Below are positions 1 through 9,288 of a DNA stretch of 64,000 bases, in pieces. Position numbers and translations under genes: made by a program. The notes beneath the pieces were generated by a model. It made no database searches, was not told the origin of the DNA, and saw nothing but the letters and a program-made list of their open reading frames with translations. Numbering within the stretch: the first letter of the stretch is position 1; every line of letters begins with the position of its first letter. Source of the DNA: Stenotrophomonas maltophilia (GTDB lineage: Bacteria > Pseudomonadota > Gammaproteobacteria > Xanthomonadales > Xanthomonadaceae); the NCBI RefSeq assembly GCF_004920835.1, contig NZ_QFHO01000004.1, positions 165,617 to 229,616 on the forward strand, given 5' to 3'.

Positions 1-1181
1 CGTTTTGCCGTCCGCCAAGCCAACAGTGCGGCGACCAGCAGGACGCCGGCGCTGGCCATGAAGTTGCTGGCATAGCCGAGACTGTCGAACAACAGTCCCC
101 CCAGGGTGGAGCCCAGCGCGATCGAGCACTGCACTACCGCCACCATCAATCCGCCACCGGCCTCGGCACTGCCGGTGAAGGTCCGCGCGACCCAGCTCCA
201 CCAGCCCACTGGCGCCGCGGTGGCGAGGAAACCCCAGATGGCAAGGAGCGTCACCACCGGCCATGCGTATGCGCCCAGTGGCACCAGCGCTACAGCCACA
301 GCTGCCATCAGTACGGGGATTGCGATCAGGGTCCTGTACAGACCACGCGCAAGAAAGACACCAATGACGAGCGTCCCGACAACGCCGCTCGCGCCAATGG
401 CAAGCAGCATCAATGGCAACGCGGTGCTGCCAGCATGGGTCACGGCTTCCAGGAACGGCCGGATATAAGTGAACAGTGCGAACTGCCCCATGAAGAATGC
501 GCCGCAGGCCCCCATCCCGAGGAGCACGACGCGGTGCCTGAGCAAGCCCAGCACACTGTCGGTCGCGGCGACGGGCGATGCCGGCAGGCGGGGCAGGCTC
601 AGCCATTGCCACACCAGTGCGACGGCCGCTATGGGCAACAGGCACAGGAAGGCACCCCGCCAACCGATCACACCGCCCAGCCAGCTCCCCAGCGGCGCGG
701 CAATCACAGTTGCCAATGCGTTGCCCCCGTTGAAGATCGCCAGTGCGCGTGGCACCTGTGCCGCAGGTACCAGTCGCATGGCGGTGGCGGCGGACATCGA
801 CCAGAAGCCACCGATGACGATGCCGATCAGCGCGCGGCCCGCCATGTACATCGCATAGCCGTTGGCCCATGCCACCACCGCGCCGGAGACTGCCATCAGC
901 GAGGTCAACGACAGCAGTAGTGTCCTGCGGTCCATGCGAGCCGCCACGCGGCTGATCGACAGGCTGGTCAGCACCGCGAACACACCTGAGATGGCGATGC
1001 CGTAGCCGGCCATGCCTTCGCTTACGCGCAGATCGGCGGCCATGAGCGTGAGCAGGCTGACCGGCATGAACTCCGAAGCGATGAGAGCGAACACGCATAG
1101 CGTCATCGCCAGCACACCGCCCCAATGCGCACGCGCAGGAGTGCCTTCCGCCGTTGCGTTGGATGCGATCGAAGCACTCAT
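1..1181 (-). CDS. MFS transporter of the DHA1/NepI type, 3' end cut off by the window
   Basis: Reading the minus strand from the ATG at 1181 gives an uninterrupted frame of 393 codons that runs off the left edge. It is hydrophobic throughout, with about twelve membrane segments. Residues 34-52 (EFMPVSLLTLMAADLRVSE) and the later GRALIGIVIGGFWSMS resemble the purine ribonucleoside exporter NepI, which is about 396 residues long, so only a few residues should be missing. Members of this family are drug:proton antiporters of the inner membrane. The start lies 1 nt after the stop of the hydrolase at 1183-2241, so the two genes are probably co-transcribed. The substrate cannot be told from sequence. 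Confidence 0.85.
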   Translation of the reverse strand, partial: MSASIASNATAEGTPARAHWGGVLAMTLCVFALIASEFMPVSLLTLMAADLRVSEGMAGYGIAISGVFAVLTSLSISRVAARMDRRTLLLSLTSLMAVSGAVVAWANGYAMYMAGRALIGIVIGGFWSMSAATAMRLVPAAQVPRALAIFNGGNALATVIAAPLGSWLGGVIGWRGAFLCLLPIAAVALVWQWLSLPRLPASPVAATDSVLGLLRHRVVLLGMGACGAFFMGQFALFTYIRPFLEAVTHAGSTALPLMLLAIGASGVVGTLVIGVFLARGLYRTLIAIPVLMAAVAVALVPLGAYAWPVVTLLAIWGFLATAAPVGWWSWVARTFTGSAEAGGGLMVAVVQCSIALGSTLGGLLFDSLGYASNFMASAGVLLVAALLAWRTAK

Positions 1182-1182
1182 C

Positions 1183-2241
1183 TCAACGTTCTGCCAGGTT
1201 CTGCCTGAAGAAGCTGCCCAGCTTCGCAAACGGAATCAAATCGGTGCGGTCGTACAGATCCACGTGGCCGGCTCCCGGCACGATATACAACTCCTTGGGT
1301 TGACCCGCCAGTCGGTAGGCGTCTTCGCTGAATTCACGAGAGTGCGCTTCGCTGCCGGCGATGAACAACATGGGACGTGGCGAGATCGTTTCGATGTCGT
1401 TGAACGGATAGAAATTCATGAAGCGCACTTCGCTGGTCAGCATGCGGTTCTGGGTCTGTTCCAGCGTATAGCCCTTGGGAAGGGCGGCGCCGCGCGTGGT
1501 GCGGTAGAAATCCCAGAATTCACGGGTGACCGGGTCTGCATCGGGCGGCAGCGTGGCCGGCAGATAATCGAGGAAGACGCCCTTGCCACTATCGAACTCG
1601 GTGTAGCGCTGCTCGGCGGCTTTTTCCAGCAGTGCCTTGCGCTGGTCTGCGCTCTGCGAATGCTTCAGGCCATTGCGTGTAACCGCGCCCATATCGTACA
1701 TGCTGACGGTGGCGACGGCCTTCAGGCGTGGGTCCAGCTTGGCGGCTGCGATGGAAAAGCTGCCGCTGCCGCAGATACCGAGCACGCCGATGCGCTCCCG
1801 ATCGATGAACTCGCGCGTCCCCAGGTAGTCGACCGAAGCGCTGAAGGCTTCCACATAGATCTCCGGGGCCACCAGATTGCGCGGCTCACCCTGGCTTTCG
1901 CCCCAGAACGGCAGGTCGATCGCCAGCGTCACAAAGCCCTGCTCGGCCAGCTTCTGCGCGTACAGCTGCGCGCTCTGCTCTTTCACCGCGCCCATCGGGT
2001 GGCCGACGATGATCGCCGGGGCGTGCTCATTCCCGCGCCGGGTTTTCGGGCGGTACAACGTACCCACTACGCTCATCTGGTACTGGTTGCGGAACGTCAC
2101 ACGCTCGCGGGATACATCGGCGCTTCTGTAGAAGTTGTCCGCGCCCGCCGGCTTTTCCGCAACAGGAACATCGGCGGCCATCACGGTCAAAGGGGCGAAT
2201 GCACTGGTGATCAGCGCCAGCAGCAGGGAGGTGCGCTTCAT
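1183..2241 (-). CDS. secreted alpha/beta hydrolase, dienelactone-hydrolase/YcjY-like
   Basis: 352 residues from the ATG at 2241. The frame is open further upstream to 2307, but the 2241 start gives a clean signal peptide (MKRTSLLLALITSAFAPLTVMA), so it is preferred. The fold signature is an oxyanion region near GHPMGA, a nucleophile elbow GICGSG (Cys beside Ser, so the nucleophile may be Cys or Ser), and a C-terminal GAGHVDLYD that supplies the catalytic His. It is probably a periplasmic ester or amide hydrolase. It is followed immediately by the MFS exporter and is divergent from a LysR regulator, so the pair is likely controlled by that regulator. The substrate is unknown. Confidence 0.85.
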   Translation of the reverse strand: MKRTSLLLALITSAFAPLTVMAADVPVAEKPAGADNFYRSADVSRERVTFRNQYQMSVVGTLYRPKTRRGNEHAPAIIVGHPMGAVKEQSAQLYAQKLAEQGFVTLAIDLPFWGESQGEPRNLVAPEIYVEAFSASVDYLGTREFIDRERIGVLGICGSGSFSIAAAKLDPRLKAVATVSMYDMGAVTRNGLKHSQSADQRKALLEKAAEQRYTEFDSGKGVFLDYLPATLPPDADPVTREFWDFYRTTRGAALPKGYTLEQTQNRMLTSEVRFMNFYPFNDIETISPRPMLFIAGSEAHSREFSEDAYRLAGQPKELYIVPGAGHVDLYDRTDLIPFAKLGSFFRQNLAER

Positions 2242-2299
2242 GGTCGTGGCCTTGGAGGAGGATGCAGGGCGCCACGATAGGCGGGGGGGCCTGCCCTGA

Positions 2300-2325
2300 T
2301 AATCCACCTGCCGATTGATGGATTA
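2300..2325. promoter_or_regulatory. inverted-repeat operator between divergent hydrolase and LysR genes
   Basis: TAATCCA at 2300-2306 and TGGATTA at 2319-2325 form a perfect 7-bp inverted repeat with a 12-nt spacer, midway between the two divergent start codons (2241 and 2386). This size and position fit the recognition site of a LysR-type regulator, though the T-N11-A rule is met only loosely. Binding by the adjacent regulator is inferred. Confidence 0.6.
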
Positions 2326-2385
2326 CTGAGCTGTGCTCACAAGTCCGTGCTAGGGTTCGGCCATGCCTCCGAACGATGCAGCGCC

Positions 2386-3279
2386 ATGGCCTTCGTGAAA
2401 TCCAATGATCTCCAGGCGTTCCTGGTTGTCGCGCAGGAACAGAGCTTTACCAAGGCAGCTGCGCGCCTCGGCGTCACTCCTTCGGCGTTGAGCCATTCGA
2501 TGCGCCTGCTGGAAGAGCGACTGGGCATCCGCCTGTTGGCCCGCACCACCCGCAATGTTTCGCCCACCCAGGCCGGCGAGCGTCTGATGCACTCCATCGG
2601 CCCTCACTTCGCGGCCATCGGCGCCAGCATCGAGGCACTGGGCGAACTGCGCGACACCCCGACCGGAACACTGCGGATTTCCTGTACCGACGATTCGATC
2701 GAGATGATCATCCGCCCGCGTCTCGCTGGCTTCCTGGCCACGTACCCGGACATCACGCTGGAGTTCTACGTGGACTACGGGTTCACCAACGTGGTCGAGC
2801 AGCGTTTCGACGCCGGCATCCGCCTGGGTGAGGCGCTGAGCAAGGACATGATCGCAGTTCGTGTCGGTCCAGACTGGAGGCTGGTCGTAGTGGCCTCACC
2901 TGCATACTTCGACGCGCACCCGAAGCCGAAGAAGCCGGCCGACATCACCCGCCACCGCTGCATCAACATCCGCCACCGTCCCAACGGATCGATCTACGCC
3001 TGGGAATTCGAGGACAAGGGCAAGGAGTTCAGCGTGCGCGGGGAGGGACCGCTGGTGTTCAACAGCATGAGTCACGTCATCAACGCCGCGCTTGACGGTC
3101 TGGGGCTGGCCTATGTTCCCGAACCACTGGTCACCGAGCATCTGGCGGCTGGGCGCCTGGTGGCCGTGCTGGACAAATGGTGCGTGCCCTTCGCCGGTTA
3201 CCACCTGTACTACCCGAACCGACGCCAGCCATCGCCCGCGTTCTCGGCACTGGTGGCCTGGCTGCGCCAGGGCACATGA
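2386..3279 (+). CDS. LysR-family transcriptional regulator
   Basis: 297 residues from the ATG at 2386. A GTG at 2347 is in frame but would add 13 residues ahead of the usual LysR start. The N-terminal winged helix-turn-helix covers about residues 5-65 (FLVVAQEQSFTKAAARLGVT, then LEERLGIRLLARTTR). The rest is the periplasmic-binding-protein-like effector domain, with the RVGPDWRLVVVASPAYF segment typical of the CrgA/AaeR-like branch. It faces the hydrolase-MFS pair across a 144-bp gap that holds an inverted repeat, so it most likely regulates that pair and itself. The effector is unknown. Confidence 0.93.
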   Translation: MAFVKSNDLQAFLVVAQEQSFTKAAARLGVTPSALSHSMRLLEERLGIRLLARTTRNVSPTQAGERLMHSIGPHFAAIGASIEALGELRDTPTGTLRISCTDDSIEMIIRPRLAGFLATYPDITLEFYVDYGFTNVVEQRFDAGIRLGEALSKDMIAVRVGPDWRLVVVASPAYFDAHPKPKKPADITRHRCINIRHRPNGSIYAWEFEDKGKEFSVRGEGPLVFNSMSHVINAALDGLGLAYVPEPLVTEHLAAGRLVAVLDKWCVPFAGYHLYYPNRRQPSPAFSALVAWLRQGT

Positions 3280-3286
3280 GCCTGCC

Positions 3287-4630
3287 TCAGGTCCGCGCTC
3301 CAGGATCGGTGCCCCCCGCGACGTCTGGCGCACGGGGCACCATCAACAACTCCGCCAACCCGCGGTAGATCGGCACCCTGCACACCAGCCCGGACACGCC
3401 ACGCGCGATCAGCACCGTGGCCAGGATCGGCAGCAGCAGATCACCACTGTCGGTCAGCTCCAGCGAGATCACCGCCGAGGTCAGTGGCGCCTGGGTGACG
3501 CCGGTCAGGTAGGCACACATGCCCAGCAGTACGAACGCGCGCGGGTCCACGCCCGGCATCAGCACCGCCAGGTTGTGGCCGAGTCCAGCGCCGACTGCCA
3601 GCGCCGGCGAGAACAGGCCGCCGGGAATACCGGCCACGTACGACGCGAGGTTGGCCAACAACTTCATCAACCCGAACTCATGGCCGACCATCGCCTGCCC
3701 CTGCACCAGGCTGCGCGCCTGCTCGTAGCCGGTGCCGAACGCGCCTTCACCGAAGACCAGGGCGAGCAGTACCACCACCAGACCGCAGCCTGCGGCCAAC
3801 AGAACCGGATGCCGCTGCCGCAGTTGCCCGAGCCAACGCGGGCGGCCCGCCGCACTGGCCAATACCGCGCGTGCGAACAGGCCTCCCAGCAAGCCCGCCA
3901 CCACGCCGCATAGCAGGATGGCCAGCCAGCCCTGGCCGAGCGGCAGGCGTGCGCTCACATGGCCGAAGTAGGTGTAGTTGCCCAGCAGGCCCAGCGACAC
4001 CACGCCACCGACGATCACCGCGGTCAGCAACGTGCCTGAGAAGCGATGCTCGAAGCGGCCGCTGAGCTCTTCGATGGCGAAGACGATACCCGCCAGCGGT
4101 GTGTTGAACGCCGCCGCAATGCCGGCAGCACCACCGGCCAGCAGGAAGTGCGAGAGCTCGCGGGGATCCTTGAAACCGAACCAGCGGCCGAACAGGTACA
4201 TCAGGCTGGCGCCCACATGCACCGTGGGACCCTCGCGCCCGACCGATGCGCCGCCGAGCAGCGACATCGAGGTCAGCAGCAGCTTGCCGGCTGAGACCGC
4301 AGGCGAAAGATTGGTCTTCCGGAATGGCTCATCGGGCTTGTCCAACGCAGCGATGACCTGCGGAATACCGCTGCCCCGCGTGGGTTTCAGCACACCGGCG
4401 GTCAACCAGGCCAGCAGCGCGAAGATGCCGGGCGTGAGCAGCAGGGCCCACCACGGCGAGTGCGTTGTGATCCGCTGGAATACATGAAAAGCGGCGTCAC
4501 TGGCCTTGGCAAACAGGATGGCCACCAGCGCCACGGCCACGGCACCACCCCAGAGCGCGGCACGGCGGCGCCAGGCCTCACTGAGAACCAGCGCGGTGAT
4601 GCGGCCGCGGAGGCGATGGAGATCGGTCAT
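3287..4630 (-). CDS. ClC-family chloride channel/antiporter
   Basis: 447 residues from the ATG at 4630; the frame is open further upstream, but MTDLHRLRGR is the natural N-terminus. The three ClC selectivity-filter motifs are present in order: GSGIPQ, GREGPTVH with the external gating glutamate, and GIPGGLFSPA. The sequence FNTPLAGIVFAIEEL keeps the internal glutamate that marks proton-coupled exchangers, so this is likely a Cl-/H+ antiporter of the inner membrane rather than a channel. It ends 7 bp from the stop of the convergent LysR gene, with no obvious terminator between them. Confidence 0.94.
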   Translation of the reverse strand: MTDLHRLRGRITALVLSEAWRRRAALWGGAVAVALVAILFAKASDAAFHVFQRITTHSPWWALLLTPGIFALLAWLTAGVLKPTRGSGIPQVIAALDKPDEPFRKTNLSPAVSAGKLLLTSMSLLGGASVGREGPTVHVGASLMYLFGRWFGFKDPRELSHFLLAGGAAGIAAAFNTPLAGIVFAIEELSGRFEHRFSGTLLTAVIVGGVVSLGLLGNYTYFGHVSARLPLGQGWLAILLCGVVAGLLGGLFARAVLASAAGRPRWLGQLRQRHPVLLAAGCGLVVVLLALVFGEGAFGTGYEQARSLVQGQAMVGHEFGLMKLLANLASYVAGIPGGLFSPALAVGAGLGHNLAVLMPGVDPRAFVLLGMCAYLTGVTQAPLTSAVISLELTDSGDLLLPILATVLIARGVSGLVCRVPIYRGLAELLMVPRAPDVAGGTDPGART

Positions 4631-4772
4631 GCAGGACAGTGTGGACGCAGCGGGAGCAGACGGACAGCGGCCACTGTGGCTGAAGGCCTTGCAGGATGCG
4701 GTGAAATGCACTGGTACTGACGGAAACGCACCCGAAACCCGGACAGATGCAACGATCTGCAACTCCCGATGT

Positions 4773-5090
4773 TCAGATCGCCAAACGATGGAGAACGTGG
4801 GTCAGCGCCAGCTGGGAACAACCCCGGTCCGGCAGGACGCCATCCTCGCCGGGCGCCCCCACCTCGAACCCTTCCTCGACGTCCTCGTAGTACAGCAACC
4901 CGTCAGGTAGATGTGCGACCACCCATACCGACTCGATGGTACGCAGCCTGTGCAGTGGCATTGCGCGCAATGGCACACGCAGAGACTCGAAGATGGCTCG
5001 ATGCCCCGGTGAGCAGTCCTGCAATTGCCGCGCGATCAGGGCTTCCAGTTCTTCGCGGGTGATGGGCAACCAGCTGTCGAGAGGGTTCAT
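4773..5090 (-). CDS. small conserved hypothetical protein
   Basis: 105 residues from the ATG at 5090 (MNPLDSWLPITREELEALI). The frame is open much further upstream, but that stretch is Arg/Pro/Ser-rich shadow sequence over bioB. The protein is acidic in its C-terminal half (YYEDVEEGFEVGAPGEDG), has no signal peptide or membrane segment, and I do not recognise a family. It is divergent from the biotin operon, about 155 bp from the BirA operator. It could share that regulation, but nothing in the protein suggests a role in biotin metabolism. Confidence 0.7.
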   Translation of the reverse strand: MNPLDSWLPITREELEALIARQLQDCSPGHRAIFESLRVPLRAMPLHRLRTIESVWVVAHLPDGLLYYEDVEEGFEVGAPGEDGVLPDRGCSQLALTHVLHRLAI

Positions 5091-5244
5091 TGCAACGCGG
5101 CCCGATTGAATGTGCACGGCTGAGTGTATCTCCAGCGCCCCGCGCACCGCCTCTTCCCGGATCAGCTTCAACGCGTGTCCCGGCAGCACGTGCCGGCCCG
5201 TAGTTGCGTCACCGGGTAGTCGGTGAAGCGGGCCGCCACCGCCG

Positions 5245-5278
5245 CTGTAAACCATTTCAAATATCTTATGGTTGACAG
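5245..5278 (+). promoter_or_regulatory. BirA (biotin repressor) operator upstream of bioB
   Basis: TGTAAACC at 5246-5253 and GGTTGACA at 5270-5277 are separated by exactly 16 nt. The known enterobacterial bio operator is TTGTAAACC-N16-GGTTTACAA, so both half-sites and the spacing match apart from one inner base and the outermost bases. The AT-rich spacer (ATTTCAAATATCTTAT) probably holds the -10 region, so holo-BirA would block polymerase directly. The operator lies 58 bp upstream of the bioB start. Confidence 0.87.
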
Positions 5279-5335
5279 CCTGAACGCGCCCCCCCACACT
5301 GCCGCCCTCGCTCCACTCGTACCCAAGGTCCCGCC

Positions 5336-6379
5336 ATGGCTGCTGCCATCCGCCACGACTGGCAACACGACGAACTGCAGGGGCTGTTCGATCTGCCGTT
5401 CCCCGAGCTGCTGTTCCGCGCCGCGACGGTCCACCGCGAGCACTTCGACCCCTCGCAGGTGCAGGTCTCCACGCTGCTGTCGGTGAAAACCGGTGGTTGC
5501 CCGGAAGACTGCGCGTACTGCCCGCAGGCGCAGCGCTACAACACCGGGGTGAACGCGCAGAAGCTGATGGAGACCGATGCGGTGCTGGCCAAGGCACGCC
5601 AGGCCAAGGCCGCCGGTGCGTCGCGCTTCTGCATGGGCGCCGCGTGGCGTTCACCAAAGGACCGCGACATCCCGAAGGTGGCGGCGATGATCGCCGGGGT
5701 GAAGGCACTGGGCCTGGAGACCTGCGCCACGCTGGGCATGCTCAGTGGCGAGCAGGCACGTGCGCTGAAGGACGCCGGACTGGACTACTACAACCACAAC
5801 CTCGATACCGCGCCGGACTACTACGATTCAATCATCCACACGCGCCAGTACCAGGACCGCCTGGATACGCTGGAGCACGTGCGCGATGCCGGCCTGAAGA
5901 CCTGCTGCGGCGGCATCGTCGGCATGGGCGAGACGCGCGCGCAGCGCGTCGGCCTGCTGCTGGCGCTGGCCACGTTGCCGGCACACCCCGATTCGGTGCC
6001 GATCAACAAGCTGGTGCAGGTGGCGGGCACGCCGCTGCATGGCAGCGCCGAACTGGACCCGTTCGAGTTCGTGCGCATGATCGCGGTGGCACGCATCGTC
6101 ATGCCGCGCTCGATGGTGCGGCTGTCGGCCGGTCGCGAGGCGATGAGCGATGAACTGCAGGCGCTGTGCTTCGTCGCTGGCGCCAACTCCATCTTCTACG
6201 GCGACAAGCTGCTGACCACCGGCAACCCGGAGAGCGAGCGCGACCTGGCGCTGTTCGCGCGGCTGGGACTGCAGCCGATGGCGGTGCAGGTGGATGCCGA
6301 GGGCCACGACCACGGCGGCACCGTGCACGCCGATATCAGCGCCGATACGCCCGGCTGTGGCTGCGCTCACGCGGCCTGA
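5336..6379 (+). CDS. bioB: biotin synthase
   Basis: 347 residues. This radical SAM enzyme inserts sulfur into dethiobiotin to form biotin. The [4Fe-4S] cysteines are C55, C59 and C62 ([11 protein letters not shown]). The conserved [21 protein letters not shown] and [14 protein letters not shown] segments are all present and the length is normal. The start at 5336 gives [14 protein letters not shown], collinear with the E. coli enzyme. It is the first gene of bioB-bioF-bioH-SDR-bioC, and its upstream region holds a BirA operator, so the operon should be repressed when biotin is plentiful. No bioA or bioD lies in the window. Confidence 0.97.
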   Translation: MAAAIRHDWQHDELQGLFDLPFPELLFRAATVHREHFDPSQVQVSTLLSVKTGGCPEDCAYCPQAQRYNTGVNAQKLMETDAVLAKARQAKAAGASRFCMGAAWRSPKDRDIPKVAAMIAGVKALGLETCATLGMLSGEQARALKDAGLDYYNHNLDTAPDYYDSIIHTRQYQDRLDTLEHVRDAGLKTCCGGIVGMGETRAQRVGLLLALATLPAHPDSVPINKLVQVAGTPLHGSAELDPFEFVRMIAVARIVMPRSMVRLSAGREAMSDELQALCFVAGANSIFYGDKLLTTGNPESERDLALFARLGLQPMAVQVDAEGHDHGGTVHADISADTPGCGCAHAA

Positions 6380-6446
6380 GACGGGATGCAGGCAGGCGTC
6401 GCGGCAACGCGCTACCCTAGCCGCCCCGTCGTCGCATTCAGCCACC

Positions 6447-7670
6447 ATGGCCCGCCCCGACCTGACCGCCCGCCTCCACGCCCAACGCGCCCTGCGCGAT
6501 GCCCAAGGCCGTCGCCGCCCGCGACGCACGGTCACCCGTCGTGATGGCGTGCGCCTGGAGGTGGACGGCCAGTGGCTGACGGGCTTCTGCAGCAACGACT
6601 ACCTGGGCCTGGCCCAGCAGTTCAGCGTGGTCAACGCGTTGCAGGACGCCGCGGCGCGTGAGGGTGCCGGTGCCGGTGCCTCGCACCTGGTTTGCGGCCA
6701 TCACGCCATGCACGAAGCGCTTGAACGCGAAGTGGCCGAGTGGCTGGGCTATCCGCGTGCGCTGCTGTTCGGCAGTGGCTTCGCCGCCAACCTGGCGGTG
6801 CAGCAGGCGCTGCTGAGCGAAGAGAACGACGTCTGCGTGCAGGACAAGCTCAACCACGCCAGCCTGCTCGATGCCACGCGGCTGGCCGGTGCACGCCTGC
6901 GCCGCTATCCGCATCTGGATGCGGAGGGCGCAATGCGTCAGCTCAAGCACGCGCCGGATGGCGCGGCGATGCTGGCCACCGACGGTGTCTTCAGCATGGA
7001 TGGCGACATCGCACCGCTGCGCGCGTTGTCGCTTGTGGCACGCCTGCAGCAGGCGCTGTTCTACGTCGATGACGCACACGGTGTAGGCGTGGTCGGTGAT
7101 GGCCGCGGCGCCGTCGCGGCCGCTGGTCTGGGCGTGGACGATGTGCCGCTGCAGCTGGTCACGCTGGGCAAGGCGCTGGGCGGTTCCGGCGCACTGGTAC
7201 TGGGCCGCGACGACCTGATCGAGCACCTGGCCGAAACCGCACGCCCCTACATCTACACCACCGCAGTGCCACCGGCGATGGCCGCTGCCGCACTGGAAGC
7301 GGTACGCCTGGCGCGCCGTGACCACTGGCGCCGTTCCAAGCTGGCCGACCTGATCGCGCTGTTCCGCAGCGAAGCCCGTCGCCATGGGCTGGACCTGATG
7401 GCCTCGGATACACCGATCCAACCGCTGCTGTGCGGTGATGACCACGCGGCCGTGGCGATGTCCACGACGCTGGAACAGGCCGGCTGGTTGGTCGGTGCGA
7501 TCCGCCCGCCGACGGTGCCGGAAGGCAAGGCGCGGCTGCGCGTCACGCTGTCCGCACTGCATACGCCGGAACAGGTGCGCGGCCTGGTCGAGGCCATCGC
7601 CAGCGCGCGCGACCGCGTGACCCTGGCCGCGCGTGAAGCCGCGCCACCGCCGCTGCCCGCTTTTGCCTGA
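6447..7670 (+). CDS. bioF: 8-amino-7-oxononanoate synthase
   Basis: 407 residues from the ATG at 6447; the open frame begins further upstream inside bioB, but [10 protein letters not shown] is the family N-terminus. This PLP enzyme condenses pimeloyl-ACP (or pimeloyl-CoA) with L-alanine, the first ring-building step of biotin synthesis. The PLP lysine is about residue 242 in [32 protein letters not shown] and [10 protein letters not shown] are typical of alpha-oxoamine synthases. The gene lies 67 bp after bioB and 17 bp before bioH. Confidence 0.96.
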   Translation: MARPDLTARLHAQRALRDAQGRRRPRRTVTRRDGVRLEVDGQWLTGFCSNDYLGLAQQFSVVNALQDAAAREGAGAGASHLVCGHHAMHEALEREVAEWLGYPRALLFGSGFAANLAVQQALLSEENDVCVQDKLNHASLLDATRLAGARLRRYPHLDAEGAMRQLKHAPDGAAMLATDGVFSMDGDIAPLRALSLVARLQQALFYVDDAHGVGVVGDGRGAVAAAGLGVDDVPLQLVTLGKALGGSGALVLGRDDLIEHLAETARPYIYTTAVPPAMAAAALEAVRLARRDHWRRSKLADLIALFRSEARRHGLDLMASDTPIQPLLCGDDHAAVAMSTTLEQAGWLVGAIRPPTVPEGKARLRVTLSALHTPEQVRGLVEAIASARDRVTLAAREAAPPPLPAFA

Positions 7671-7687
7671 GTTCCGTGTAGTTCCCC

Positions 7688-8467
7688 ATGCATATTGAAG
7701 TCACCGGCCGCGGGCCGGACCTGGTTCTGATCCACGGCTGGGCCCTGCAGGGCGGCGTGTTCGCACCGCTGGTGCAGCGCCTGGCGGACCGGTTCACCCT
7801 GCACCTGGTCGACCTTCCCGGCCATGGCCACAGCCGCGACGACACCACGCCGCTGCGCCTGCCGTTCGTGGTCAACGCGATTGCTGCGGCCACGCCACCG
7901 GCAGTGTGGTGCGGCTGGTCGCTGGGCGGATTGTTCGCGCTGCACGCGGCGGCGACGCTGCCGAAGGTGCGTGGGCTGGCGATGATCGCCGCCACACCGC
8001 GCTTCGTACGTGGCGAAGATTGGCCGCACGCGGTGGAACCGGCAGTGTTCGAGCAGTTCGGGCGCGAACTGGCCACCGATTTTGCCGGCACTCTGGAACG
8101 CTTCCTGGCGCTGGACGTGATGGGCTCGGCGCATGCCCGCGAGGAGCTGCGCACATTGCGCCAGCGCCTGGTCGAGCGCGGTGCGCCCACCGAACGCGCG
8201 CTGCTGGAGGGCCTGCGGCTGCTGGAAAGCGCCGACCTGCGTGGCGCGCTGCCGACGCTGGGCAAGCCCAGCCTGTGGATCGCCGGCCAACGCGACCGGC
8301 TGGTGTCGCCGTCGGCGATGCAGGCCGCTGCAGCGCTGGCCCCGGGCGGACAGGCGCTGACCATCGCCCATGGCGGCCACGCTCCCTTCCTCGGCCATGC
8401 CGATGAGGTGGCCACCGCGTTGCAACACTTCGTTGCCAGCCTGTCACCGGCCGATGGCGGACAATGA
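7688..8467 (+). CDS. bioH: pimeloyl-[acyl-carrier-protein] methyl ester carboxylesterase
   Basis: 259 residues, alpha/beta hydrolase fold. BioH removes the methyl group from pimeloyl-ACP methyl ester, which ends the BioC-started elongation cycles. HGWALQGGVF contributes the oxyanion hole, GWSLGG holds the nucleophilic serine, GQRDRLV the aspartate, and HGGHAPFLGH the histidine. Length and motif order match E. coli BioH. Having bioH and bioC in the same operon supports the BioC-BioH route to pimelate rather than a BioI or BioW route. Confidence 0.95.
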   Translation: MHIEVTGRGPDLVLIHGWALQGGVFAPLVQRLADRFTLHLVDLPGHGHSRDDTTPLRLPFVVNAIAAATPPAVWCGWSLGGLFALHAAATLPKVRGLAMIAATPRFVRGEDWPHAVEPAVFEQFGRELATDFAGTLERFLALDVMGSAHAREELRTLRQRLVERGAPTERALLEGLRLLESADLRGALPTLGKPSLWIAGQRDRLVSPSAMQAAAALAPGGQALTIAHGGHAPFLGHADEVATALQHFVASLSPADGGQ

Positions 8468-8496
8468 GCGCCTTCCGAATTCCGCAGGACTGACGC

Positions 8497-9276
8497 ATGG
8501 ATCTGGGTATCAATGGCCGCTGGGCACTGGTCTGCGGCGCAAGCAAGGGGCTGGGTCTGGGCTGCGCGCGTGCGCTGGTGCGCGAGGGCGTCAACGTGGT
8601 GATCGTGGCTCGTGGCGAAACGGCGCTGCAGCAGGCTGCCAAGGAACTGCGCGCGCTGTCCGGCGCCGCTGAAGTACGCGCGGTCTCCGCCGACGTCACC
8701 ACCGAGGCCGGTCGTACCGCGGCGCTGGCCGCCTGCCCGCAGGTGGATATCCTGGTCAACAACGCCGGTGGCCCGCCGCCCGGTGATTTCCGCAATTTCG
8801 AACGCGACGACTGGATCGCTGCGCTGGACGCCAACATGCTGGCGCCGATCGCGCTGATCCGCGCCACCGTCGACGCGATGATCGAGCGCAGCTTCGGCCG
8901 CATCGTCAACATCACCTCATCGGCGGTGAAAGCCCCGATCGACATCCTGGCGCTGTCCAATGGCGCGCGCAGTGGCCTGACCGGCTTCGTCGCCGGCCTG
9001 TCGCGCCGCACCGTGGCCCACAACGTCACCATCAACAACCTGCTGCCCGGCCAGTTCGACACCGACCGCCTGCGTGCCAACTTCGCCCACAGTGCGGGCA
9101 AGGACGGCGATGCTGGCGAAGTGGCCGAACGCCGCCGCCAGCAGATCCCCGCCGGCCGCTTCGGCACGCCGGATGAGTTCGGCGCCGCCTGCGCCTTCCT
9201 GTGCAGCGCACAGGCCGGTTACCTCACCGGGCAGAACCTGCTGATCGATGGCGGCGCCTACCCCGGTACGTTCTAA
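8497..9276 (+). CDS. SDR-family protein within the biotin operon, catalytic Tyr/Lys replaced
   Basis: 259 residues with a Rossmann fold. The cofactor loop GASKGLGLG is near residues 14-22 and NNAGGPPP follows beta-4, so NAD(P) binding is likely. The active-site segment reads ITSSAVKAPIDILALSNGARSG: where canonical enzymes have YxxxK, this protein aligns as S-N-G-A-R, so Tyr becomes Ser and Lys becomes Arg. The conserved serine is kept. A divergent SDR subfamily with LSN in this place exists (from memory), so the change may be a family trait. It sits between bioH and bioC (29 and 12 bp gaps), suggesting a role in pimelate supply, but this is inference. Confidence 0.88.
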   Translation: MDLGINGRWALVCGASKGLGLGCARALVREGVNVVIVARGETALQQAAKELRALSGAAEVRAVSADVTTEAGRTAALAACPQVDILVNNAGGPPPGDFRNFERDDWIAALDANMLAPIALIRATVDAMIERSFGRIVNITSSAVKAPIDILALSNGARSGLTGFVAGLSRRTVAHNVTINNLLPGQFDTDRLRANFAHSAGKDGDAGEVAERRRQQIPAGRFGTPDEFGAACAFLCSAQAGYLTGQNLLIDGGAYPGTF

Positions 9277-9288
9277 GAGACTCCTGCA

